A DNA stretch of 64,000 nt. It comes from Fasciolopsis buskii (lineage: Eukaryota > Platyhelminthes > Trematoda > Plagiorchiida > Fasciolidae). The translations under genes and the position numbers were made by a program. Shown here one piece after another: positions 40,901-53,500 of the stretch (the first letter of the stretch is position 1; every line of letters starts with the position of its first letter). The stretch is taken from contig LUCM01004286.1 of NCBI GenBank assembly GCA_008360955.1, positions 1 to 64,000 on the forward strand, written 5' to 3'. Below the pieces are notes generated by a model that searched no databases, had not been told where the DNA came from, and worked only from the letters and a program-made list of their open reading frames with translations.

Positions 40901-43900
40901 TATATCAATAAATACAGATAATGAAAATAAACAGTGTGCGCAGAATTGGATAACGTTTCCAATAAGCAAACAATTGATTTTTGCAATTGTTACCGTTAAA
41001 CAGGTGTTTCGGATATTTCTGTCCAGTTATCCTTAAACCTAAATATTTTGTTAAAAGTAAACCAACAACGAATAGATGCAAACAGACAAACCTTAAAATC
41101 AAAGTCCAATCCGGCTGAAGCGAGCACCGGCAAACTCGGATGTGACTCGATCACATTGACCGCACCGTCTGCATCCGCATGGAGCCACTGGACGATACCT
41201 TCAGATTCACGATCCCAGACATAGAAGAAACCATCATCACTCCCACTGACCACATACTCACTGTTTGGACCGAAGAATGTGGCACTGACAACTGACAGAA
41301 ATAAAGGAAAGAAAACGTGAGAAATTGAGGAAATGAAAAAGACTATGAGACCAATCATACTTGACAGTCGACTGAGGATAATTCGCATGTTCTAGGATAA
41401 TATACTGATATGGGCCATCAGAAACCTTGAACATGGAGATATCCTAGATGGGTTTCAGTTCGTAAACTTGGCAAAAACCTACCTGAAGGACGCGAGCAAC
41501 ACGAAACTGACAAAACATTGTAGGGTTAGAAGTCGAAAAGAGAATAAAGCATTTTCAACCGGAAGACAGCAGACGACTAAATTAGGGAATCTAAAACGGG
41601 AGAAATCACTTTTCGTGATGGGAATCTGGTTCGTCTATGACGATACGAATCTAGATTACCATACAAAAACAACCCTGACTCCAGCTGACTCAGATTACAT
41701 TTGACTTATCACTGTTTCACATCCAACCATCTGGAATAAGTAAATGGAACTAGTTTTCAACCAGTCTCTACGCTAACGCTTATCATTTGCTCACTAATCA
41801 CAGCTTTCATGTTTCTTCTTTACTACATGCTTCACGCATGAGTGTAGAGGAAAGGACAAACCCCATAGTCACCGGGGTCTACCACATGAGGGAAGGGGGA
41901 CCGGAAATCGTGGCCCTGAAACTTGAAGTGGCATAGAACCATATGAGATCCAATCAGATTAGGCGCCGTAACGAGCAGGGCAACCGCAAGTTGCCGCCTA
42001 TCATCAAAGCTACCAGTGGACCTGCGTTTCGAACCTCTGATCGTTTTAGTGATAGACCCCTAATCCACTTGACCACCGCCGATCGCTTGACCTGAACGTA
42101 TTAATGTAAAGCATTGACTGGGATGTGCAATCCACAGATCTACCGGACCTATATCCGTCTTGAAGCTCCCATATTAACTACCGTTTCTACTCGATTTTAC
42201 GACAATTTACGGTTTGGGCATTTTTGAGTCGTGCCCTTGCTTTCCCGTTGGTTGGACTTCATCCCTGGGGCACTAGCAGCAGCCGAACTCCTGTTTTTCC
42301 CGTTGATTAACGACGTTATTGATATCACCTCACGTCTATTCATGTAGTAAGGAAGAAACCATAAACCGTCTTAAAATGATTTCAAAAGTGTTAAACTTAA
42401 CTCGAATCCTTTCTAAAACCAGCTGAAACCAGTGTGCTCAATGTAACGAGAGGATTCGCCGAGTCACAATGAAACCACACCTTTAGGTGATGCGATGGCT
42501 TGCGTGCCTTTACAGCCTCAGAATGGTGGTCGTGATTATAATGATGATGTCAAATACTTATTAATAGGAGTCCTGATTTGATTTTTCCGACTGATTCGTC
42601 ATGTAGTGTCAACATAAAACTTACTATTGGAAACCATATAAGCACTGCACAACTGTTTCATTCTTTTTGGGAATCATCAACTGTAGATATCCACCGAGTC
42701 CGAATTGGGGCGCAAACCCGGAACGAACGAACGATTGTGAGTCGAACACCTTAACCATTATGCTGGCCGGGCTGATTCCCAATCGTTCATTGGCCAATAA
42801 GGGCGCTATGACATGTGTAGTATTGAAGTTCGATGAACTGTTGAAAATCAGTCCAACTAGCGCAATGGTTAAAGTGTTCGATCGTTCCGGGTTCGCATCC
42901 CAGTTCGGGGAGGTGGATATGCACTGCTGATGATTCCCAACAAGGATGAAAGGGCTGTGCAGTGCTTCCATGGTTTTCAACGGCAGGGTGTGTTGACACT
43001 GTATGACGAATCATTCGAAGAATCAAACAATTATAACTCCCTTCTCTAAGGAATGACAAAACCCTGGGACGTTTTAGATGACAGCTGATGTAGACTCAAA
43101 AAGACATCAGTCTTTTTGAAGGTCTGTTTATTTTGAAAATGAGAGTATGCTGGACGTTGAGCCGTAGAAAAATCACAAAGAGTCAGTTATAAAAACAAAT
43201 CCGAAAATTAGTATGATGTTTCACATCGACCAATGATGAAACATGGGCAGTATGGAAACGGTGGACCAAGATCAGTCGCACTATGAATCGATTTAGATGA
43301 TATCTGCAAACATGAACCTTACCAACGACCTTGATCTTTTGTCAACTTTCTTCCTATGCACCTGCTCGTTCAGCTCTGGATCATAAATGATGTTAGAATG
43401 TAATTAAGGACCCAGTAATTAGTTAGTATCTGTAAGGACGGAACTGAACTGGATGTTGACTGATCGAAAAATTTCTGGTCTAAATAAAGGCGAATAAAGA
43501 CTGTGAGGACTGAATGATTCCGTTCATGACTGATCCCCACTCATCGGGAATATACTTAACTTTTCATACGATTTCTAAGTCACGCGTCAGATGGACAACG
43601 TGCTACCATCAACCAAATGGACACCTAGGGAATAATGAAGACAGTCACAGTGAATGTGAAACTGCGCTCTCAGCACAAATGGAAGATATCGAGACGAACA
43701 AATAGCAACGCAGAAGAGAATATTGATGACGATATGGCGTTACCGATAAGTAAGGCCTAAGGACGTTCAATATCCGAGTGTTCGCAAATAGAAAAGGAAA
43801 GTACCGATTGATGCAGTGATCGTAAACCAACGCAAAGACCAACAAGAACCAATTCGCAGGTCCTATAATATATATATATATATAATTTTCGTTTAGGAGC

Positions 43901-44451
43901 TTGATCTACATCAAAGTCGACCTTGCATCAAGGTTGGTTAGGAGCGCTATGTTAACTAATTACGTTGTCACCGTGACAATGAAACAATAAACGAGAAACA
44001 GTAAAATCTTTGGGCACCACAACGCGGAGGATAATGAACTGATTAAAAAACCTTCAGCATTTTCGGTGTTTCGAACTAAGTATACGACTGCGTTCCCGAA
44101 AGGGCCTCCGTATTTTACTCCACTAGAAACTAATAACAGTGGTATACGTAAATCGGATGAAAGCACGCTTGGGTCGAAGATATGCTCCGTATTAAAACAT
44201 ACTATGGCTTGAATACTGACCTAAACCAAAATGCTTCGTGTCCTGGCGTAATAATTTAATGAGCTACTTAAACCTATTTAATCGCTATATAACATCAAAG
44301 TTTATTGTTTGGTATCGAAAAGATTCGCCAGTTTTCAGTGAATAAAAGGAATACAAATTGAAGTCTTCCTTTTTTATGCTTTTGTCTACTGAGGTGGGAA
44401 ATATTTACACAACGCTTGTTGCATAAGTTTCGACAAGACCTATAGGACCTT

Positions 44452-44503
<52 letters not shown>

Positions 44504-47500
44504 CATTGAAACCACGATAAAAAGGAAAACAATACGGGAAAGAGACGTTCGCGTAGGGTTCGCCACCCATTTGAGATGTCCCAGACTCATAAGTTGTCTA
44601 TCGAACCATGGTTCATCTGTGGGCAGCATACTTCCCAGCTGCCCAAATGAAAATAGGCAGTTATCTTACGGGGTCCGACTTTGAGCCTTTGGCCGGATGA
44701 ACTGATCTGCAATATAAGAGAGAAACACAGAACTCGTAAACCAAAGGCAGCCAGTGACCAGTAGTTCAGTTCATAATTTTTTCGATCAATTCAGGCCAGG
44801 GCCCCAACGTTCCCCGGGAATTGCGGCGATGGTAGGAGACGATCGATGATATGGCTCAGCATCGCAGTCAGTGGCGTTCTCGTGTTAGGAACCTTTTGTC
44901 TTCTGTATCGATCCTCGACTTATTATTTTCCAGTCAATCTTCAATATTCCCCATTCACATTTATCCTTCAGCATATGGGGGCTGTGAGGCAGCAATCAAA
45001 ACCAGAGCACGTTGATGCAAGGTTCATGGTTACATAAACTGAAACTGAAACTGAAAACGAAGATCGGTTCTGCTGGTAGAAAATGGTGGTATCAAAAATA
45101 CAATTAGACTTAGGGTCTGCCGGCAGCTATCACCACAGCGTGCCCAGAGTTCCGACGTTTTTATTAGACACTGCATTCTATGTCAAATAAGAAAATGAAA
45201 TACCAACATGTTTCGTACATATCCGTAACTGACCCCAGTAGTTGAAAATCTAAGGAATGGGAATTTGATTGTGAATGATATAATGTTAGTACCACTTCGT
45301 TATTGGCAGATGTAATGCGCCAACGTTTCGACTACCGTGGGTAGTCTTCCTCAAGGCAAGTTTTACAATCAAATCCTGCCTTGAGAAAGACTACCCTAGT
45401 CGAAACGTTGGCGCATTACATCTGCCAATAACGCTGTGTTATTAACATTGCATCACTCAATTAAAACCAATACATGGCGCGTCGATTCTTCGCTACACTC
45501 CTTAAATCATTTGGTCCTGGATGGGAATTTGGTTCGATTCCCTGAACGAGAGTGGGAAGACCTGGAAATTTCTGCCAAAATGAGCAAAATATGCACGATT
45601 CATCGTTCGCTCAAAGTGAAAGTGACTGTCGGAGACTGGCAAAGGATTGTAGCGCAAGCTCGCCAGAAGTATAGGATACCAGGAACTTTGTCAGTATCCT
45701 CTATTCGCTTTGATCATTTAGGACAAAAAGCGCATGAAAAATTCCGTAATATACCACGAGATAATAGGCGAATTAAAATCAATGTCATCAAGGAGGGGCT
45801 AAACGGGTGGACGTGGAAACGATCGGTGGACAAAAGACGTCCAAGCTTACTTGTTTGCATATTTCGATGACCAGAATACTTGTGTAGATAGGGGGCGGAA
45901 GGGTTTTTCACATCGAACAAGTAAATATCCTCGTCATTATATGAGGCGAGAATAGCTGAAAAGAAACAAGCACATTGTTTTGAAGTGACTGAGGAGAAAT
46001 GAAATGAAATGAGGCTCATGGCTTTCCGCTGGTGGAAAGGTGAGTTTTACGGAGTCTTACAACAAAGTGCCACCAACTATGGGTCGAGTTACCCAACAAC
46101 AAGAACAGTGCGCTAAGATGGAAGAAAATATACAATCGCAATATTTCTTTCGATTTCATTTGCTTTGTAATAATTCCCAATCAGTGTGTTGAACTTTTTC
46201 ACCGTCCAACAATTGTATGGTACTTTGGAAGGGAGATGAGGCTAATCAACACCGCCTAATCGAGAGATGACCAGGGATAGCGGAATTCAGGTCCGAATAT
46301 ACGTAAGACAATAAGATGGTAAATACTTGTCAACTGAAACTAAATGGCCACGTGCTAATGGAGTTTTAACGGCTCTTGTTCAACAAAAGACGTTTCAAGT
46401 TTCGGTTCCATTCGGAATATTCAACAATTTCGAGTGATCTAATTTTGAGCGTTATTCCACAAAACAGCCAAGGAACACGCAATGCATCATTGAGAACAAA
46501 TTTTGCCTGACAGAGAAGTCGAAAATATTGATTTGCACAGCCTTTAAGAACGACCAGCAGACGAGAAAAAACTTGCACATATTTCAAAGACAACAGAGAA
46601 CTTTCGCCGGAACGCTTGTTAGGAAAATGTAAATAGAGAAGCCACTAACCCCTGGACACTCTTGTACAATTGAAAATATTGTTCGGGAAAGGTGAACTGC
46701 GGTGACCACCTCTGCCGACAGCGCTGTTTTGATGAATGCATGTGCCCCCAGGATACAAGCTGCTTATGGCATGAAAAAATTTTATGAGATAAACTCATGC
46801 AGACTATTAAACACAACGAAATTACTGGGCAAGTCGGCCGCTATTTCTTCACTCCAAACTACTTACTGATCAACATTTCATCTCAATCCGCTGGACATGT
46901 CTGAGACAAGCATTTACTCAGCCCTAATCCGTATTCACAAGAGCGGCTAGCACATGCGCTTCATCCAGTTTCGCCAAGGATAGTATCGGTGAAGCACAAA
47001 ATGACCATCAATAGTCTTCTTGCGTGACCAAAACAAGCGAGTTGGGCTCTTCTCACTGTACTCTACATAATAATGAACTCCATTCCGTTCACTGCAAACG
47101 TTACTTCTAATCGTGCCAACAGTCATTCAAATGCATCTCCCTTCGCCATTTAACTCAGTTTGCGTTAGACGAGATACACTTTCCCTCAAGCCAGAAAATA
47201 AAAAGCATCACCTTCTAATGCAAGCGATCGGAAAACACCGACAGCAATATAAAATCAATCGACTACAACACCTTCGAAACTTACCGTCACCCTGGTTGCT
47301 GTACATGGCAGCGGTCGCACTAAATTTGGACTTCTCCAATCCATACGAGAGATTGGACAGATTTCCCTCCCCGCGTTGTTGATTTCCTTGTACTCTCAGA
47401 GCAATACGAGCGCGTCCGCGTAGACGACTGAGCACAGCACGTACACGACGGCCGATTCGAGCAGAAACGGAGCTGAAGAAATCATCATCATCGCCATCAT

Positions 47501-50500
47501 TATCATCATCACTATCATCTCCGTGTTCTCCAACGCCATGATCCACATCCTCCTCATCTTCTGCATCACCGTTACCATCATCATCATCGTCAATATTGCG
47601 CCGACTGTTCAAACCGTTTTCTGATTCGTTGTTATCATCGCAAGCTGCCGAACCGTTAATTACCGGTGGTGTCGTGGTGCGATTCCCAGGGCGCAAGTGC
47701 TGCGCACCATAGCACTGAACGTAACCACTAGACGGATCACGTGGGTCCATTTTGCGACGATCATAAACCCTATTTTGTGAAAGAGCAAGGATAAAAAATT
47801 TAAATCACTTTACAAAAGACCCGTTCAAGGAAACGTTCAAATGGAGCAAAAAATGCCGGTGTTACGAATGAAGGAGTTTCAGGAACTTGACAAATACAAA
47901 AATAACATGTGGTAGCAGTAACAAATAAGGCATTGGGTAAACGTGATCATTAGTGTTTAGCTCTAACACCTGACTCTTTAGGAGGCGAGCCAACCTAGAC
48001 AGACAGAAGAAAGATTCCTGATGGATGGCTTATGAATGCTCAAACACTCCACCTAGAACGATAAGCGAAGTGCATGCCAAGTAATTACAGTGCACCAACT
48101 CTCAGAAAAAACGCAGTCAAAACAAACCATATTTGTTCACTCCGAAGAGGTGAATGGAGAGGTAGCAACCGAAACTAGAGCACATCAGGGTTACGGGAAC
48201 TGAATCGCTCGCTCCACGGAGTAACTTCCAGTGGTAAAAGCTAAATCTTGGACGGGAAGTTTTCGTCCGAGGGTGCGTTCAAATTTGGAAAGAAACCATT
48301 CGCCTGTGCTTTACTCCCCTGCTGAAAACAAAGGCCACTCCCAAAACGATCGACAGAGCCATTCGGTACACAAAATTCGCGATGCGTCTTCTCGAATTCT
48401 AGAATTGGTAGTATTGCTAGTTTAGAGGATATACACAACATAAGAAGATCGAGCACGTGCATCGGACACAACTGCAGAAACAGCCACAGAACAGTGCCGT
48501 GAATAATTCATGACATCCCCCATAGAATCGCGCACAAACTGACAAAGCAAACGAAGTAAGCGGGATTTCATCATAGTTCGGGTAGCGTAGAATCTACCTT
48601 ATATCTGCTTAAGTGATGAAAATATCCGTCTCCAGTAACTTGTACTATTCCGACAGCCGCATACCGATGAGATTAGTCTTCGAAGAATGATGAACGCGAA
48701 CAAATGAATTCAAAGAATAGATTGTCACCGCTTCAGCCGTCTGGCGAACAAGGCCGATGTCCATCGTTCTTTTTGCGGTTCACTACTCCTCAAAGGATCA
48801 AAAGAGCATTTAAATCTTCGAAGCAAGGCAAGCCCTTGTAATATTCTGTATATTCAGAATCACGTTTTTGTTTTGGCAAAGACCCCAACAGAATACTTTC
48901 AGACTAACTCTTTTGAAGATAATTATTATTGGGTAGCATGCTGTCCACATACGGCCCACGAACAAATATACCTATTCGTTTAAAAAAGCCAGCTGTGAAA
49001 AAAGTACCTGTTACACGTTAGAAATAAAACTCACCGAATAATTGCTTCAGATCGACCACAAACAGCAAACTCGTACGGTTTCACAGGGTTGGAAGAGATC
49101 GAGAAGAATTCGGAGAACGGAAGCCACAGAATACTGAGATAGAAAAAGTACAGGGATTAGGAAAGATAGTCCGTATCCTACGACAAGTTGTTTCACGGAG
49201 AATATTCGACTTCTCACAGTTTAAAAAGACAAGATAGTCCACTACAGCTGATTGCTAAGTGATCAAATGATGCCACTCGAAATGCTGCCAAATCTTCGTG
49301 CGTGTTGCCTATATTTCACATTGGTTTGAGAGTAGGCAAGGAGCCACAATGATAACGCCGGAAAGATATCACAAACAGGGGACAATTGAGGTGAAAAGTC
49401 AGGAGGCAACAAGTAAAAAAAACTTTCTTGAGTTGCCACCGTACATGCTTTGTTTTTTTATTTTTCATCTATTTATGCGGAACGGGATGTCGCACTGCTA
49501 AATTCGTTTCTGAGTCGCACCTCTCAGGGTCTCTGCTCGGAAAGAATCCCCATCTCTTAGACCCCAACCAGGAAGACATCAACCGAAGCCGAAGTTGGCG
49601 CTAGCTTTTTCGTAACTCCATATCGTAAAAAAGCACGAAAGGGTGAACGACGGACGGACACAAACACAAATCGTGTCCAAGCCATCGGGAAGATGTAGAG
49701 CGATAAGGCCGATCAGAGGACGATTGTCTGCGTACAACGCACGATGGCGCAACTTGTCGTTGCTCACCGGATTTTCTTGCCATAGTCGACCCGTGATTCA
49801 GACACAGGAGGTTGAATATGGAAAGCAGCCAAGCATCCTCAATACAGTGGGGTCAGATTTCACAACAGTGAAATAAAATACTACAAGCCGTGGTGTTATG
49901 CACCCTTCCCTTGAGAGCAAGGCAGATGTCATGGTAGTGCCATAGGTCGCAAGTTCCCAAAAGCTGCTATAACTCAACCCCAATACTACCTCCAGTCGTA
50001 ATCAAGCTCCAGGGATAATCAAAGCCATCGACTATCTCTAACTGACCATTGCAAAGGATGAGTGCATGTATAGGGCCCTAGCAATGCTACTTTGTGCTTT
50101 GCTTGTTGATAAGACGCACTATTGAAAGCCAAGGAGGATGGCCTGATAGTTAAGTGTTCGAATAACTCGTTTACCTTGGGTTTGAGTTGCAAACCAGACT
50201 CGGTAAGCATGCATTGCCCTGCCGTTATTCTCAGCGAACCAGATGAAACATCTAGCAGCACAGACCACTTGTGATTGATGTCCCACTCCGCAACACTGGA
50301 AAACATTCTGAACCGAAAATAAAACAAGGCAAAAATAAAATATGATGCACAGTATTCCTGTTTCCCTGTTTTCTTACTTTTGAGCTTTGGATTCACGAAG
50401 ATCGATGGAGAAAACTTGACCGTCAGCTCCGGCTGAAAGGACAATGTGTGGTTCACCTTGTGGCAAAGCCAATTTGTGGCAAGCTCGTTGATGCGCGGCT

Positions 50501-53500
50501 AACAGGCGGGTAGAACCCACCAAAGAGCCATCTGAAGCCAGCTGAGCCAATCTGACTTCGGAGTCACAGGCACACGAAACAATTTGTGTGTCATTAGTTT
50601 CCGGAACAAATTTGACCTAAAAGGTAAAGGGGGAAGCATGTTCGGCATCAGAGAATTGGTTCAACAACTACCAGAAGAGAGGAACGTGACATTTCCATAG
50701 TTTATACAAAGAGATTGAGAACTAGCAGAGCTGAACAAAATGCTACCTGGGTCGCACAAAAGTCGCTGATATCGGCTAACTGGATATGGGTTAGGGGTTA
50801 GCAAACTATGTGACCCTGAGGTGGCAGTGACGACGATCAAGAATGGAGCGGGTCTTTGCATGGCAAGCGCTGTTTGTAAAATATCACAGGAGTTTAACGG
50901 TGGGTCCGTGATGTGGCAGCCGTGACTGGTCAATAAACAGATATTTCGCTTTGTCTCCAAGCCAGTCATCGTGTTGAAACTAAGGGATACATCCGAGTTT
51001 TTCAATCACTGAATATACTGGACGTTTTGGGTGCTTGGCCGCTGTTCTGAAATGATCAAATGCATGCGAACTGGAATACCGGTAAGCAGCTCGTAATGGA
51101 TTGCAAATGCTATTTTCTTCCCTACTACTTTAGAGTCCAAACCTATCCGTTAAAGGTTAGAGATGGGGGCTCTTAACACGACCCCCTAGTTCAGGCTCAG
51201 TAAATGATTGGCAGTTTACCCATCAACAAACCAGACAGTGCGCATGTGGAGAAGTGTGGAAGAGTTAACATAAAATGTCACATTTGGTCGATTAACATTT
51301 GACAAAAAGTTTGTTTCTCTTTTCCCCTGCGTTGTTCTTTCCTTCTACTATGGTTCTAATGGCATCATATTCAAGGAGTACACTCATTGAGATAGCAGAG
51401 CCAGAGTTTAGAAGCAAACAGTTGTTTTCGACGACACTCTTTCAGGCTGATCTAAAACCCTCATTCGTCACAAACATCTGTCCAATTCACATGACTTTCG
51501 AACTATCTCCACACACAAATTTCCAGTGATTCGCGGATATGCACTGATGATGATTTCTAACAAGAACGAAACAGGTGTACTTCTATGGTTTCTTACTGGC
51601 AAATTGGACGTTGTTATTTCATTAAAACAACCTCCTAATATTAACACATACAAAGAATGAATCATCAAAAATAATCGTTTCCCGCCGAATTCTTGTTCTC
51701 ACGGAAGCACGTCTGGATAGAAAACGGTGTTCCATAGCAAACACTAACAGACAATGGACGAAAGTTTTCCGAAATACTGCGGAGATAAGTGCACCTGCAC
51801 TAAACAGCTCGATCGAGACTGAGAACGAAGCTATTCGGACCGTAAAATCAGAGTAACGAAGTTCAAGAAACGGCACGAATTAAAACAAAAAAGGGCGAAA
51901 AAGGGATGCCAATAAGAAGCAAGACTATCTGAAATGCTTCCGTGCAGATTCGTAGGTAATGAGAAGAACGGATGCACACAAGAAACAGAGAGACAAACGT
52001 AAACGGATATTAATCGGAAGCAAGGAATGAGATTTGAATGACTAAGACAATCGGGGACATGTCGCCTAGATTCCTTAATCATCCACCAGACTACATCAAG
52101 CCTGTACCCTAGTTACAATTTCAAACTCAGCGAAGAAAGATCAGACGGAACGTTTCTGTTAACAGAACACTGAACACCTATTAGGAACAGCGTATTCGTA
52201 TAGCAGCAAGATTTGTATGGAAATTTATTGTTAGTTGGGGGAAAAACAAGAGCAAATTGTGATTAACCATACCATTGTTCAGTTCATTACCAGACTCCTT
52301 CGGTCCGCAAATCGGGCACCAAAACGGAGCAACCGACTGACATGAAAATATCGTGCGATAAAATGGAAGTACGAGGAGGCTGTGGTCCGATTTCGGTGAA
52401 ACAGTTTAAAAAGGCTTAAATGATTCAACATGGCAAACTGTGGTTTTCACAATTTTCCCATATTCGTTAATTCCGTCGGTTTCTGTAATGCCATTTGCAC
52501 CTTACTATAAATTAGACCGCTCAAGTCAGCAAGCAAAACGTTATGAAATGGTCTGAAATAGTAAGTAGAAAACTTTGATAAATGCTATAAACATCCCTAT
52601 GGGCACGTGATTGAACCTATCGATCGAAGTTATCGCAACCTCAGGGTAATGCACTACGATCGATTCATGAACTATTCAGTGAATAAACATAACGGAAGGT
52701 GACGATTTCAGTTACCACCGCATTGTCCGAACCTGACCAGTTGTAAAAACGGGACAGCGATGGTTAACGAATTCTCCGATAGTGGCGGGCAGTGAAACAA
52801 ATTGCAGACTGCGTCCAGTGAAGGGAAGTATTATGATGGGCTCATTGTGTGTGTTAGTTGAAACGAGTAACAAGTGAAAGACGAGTAGGAATAAATAGTT
52901 CGTGAGTTGAAGAAGAGAGATTTTGGATGCTCGAACCCCACTGCTGTGCCAAGTCATATCACCTGTTACATTTAACCATCGCCTGGGAGATCCCGTGGAC
53001 CCTAACCCGAAAGTCTAAATCCGCTACCATGAACCAGCCCATCGGCTAAGGTTTTCATACTTTTTTTATTTTATCGACTTGCCAGCTCCAACCGCCTTCC
53101 AATCATTACCTGGTTATGACAACAACGCACAATGAGGGAGCTGTTCTGTGCGCATGCGCAAAACTTCCCAACCATAACCTATTCAGTGCCTATTCTAAAG
53201 GCTGGACCTCTGAGTTACTTACAAAGTTTTCCCGTCGTATTCTACCAACGCTACGAAGATAACGGTGTTCAAACATCGAAGGTCTTCGCATACCTTTTGT
53301 TCTCAACGGTCATGTTTCGGAGTCGTATGGAAGAACCGATCGTACCGTTACTGTGCAAACTCGGCCTTTGATCGATAACCAGATATCAGGCTGACACCAC
53401 AGATGCTTCAGATTGGTGAATGACAATCGAGCCATCTGCATACGAGAAAACATTTCATTCGATATACAACCAATAGACAAGATCAAATTACCCAGGCGAC

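Larger units (their letters stand above)
45269..45517. mobile_element. Inverted pair of hammerhead-bearing repeats (PLE-type), copies 2 and 3
   Basis: The left copy starts at TTGTGAATGATATAATG (45269-45285), identical to the inverted end of the 16 kb element. The right copy is its mirror image and ends in a degenerate version (45446-45460). It then continues into flank (45461-45517) homologous to 15899-15955. The inner arms, 45301-45357 and 45378-45430, form a near-perfect palindrome around a 20-base spacer. Each arm holds one hammerhead-like motif. The pair lies in the 4.6 kb DCAF8 intron. Confidence 0.65.
41292..45850 (-). other. DCAF8 intron (4.6 kb) rich in inverted repeats
   Basis: The donor is GTAAGC at 45850. 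It carries a SINE family B copy (41855-42085), an inverted family A pair (42618-43065), TA tracts (43865-43884, 44454-44500) and the hammerhead-bearing palindrome (45269-45460). Several of these would form long hairpins in the pre-mRNA. Confidence 0.75.

Noticed and set aside
44405..44629. Open frames with Ile-Tyr repeats over TA tracts (also at 34.9 and 40.9 kb)
   Set aside because: These are translations of (TA)n microsatellites with no other coding feature.
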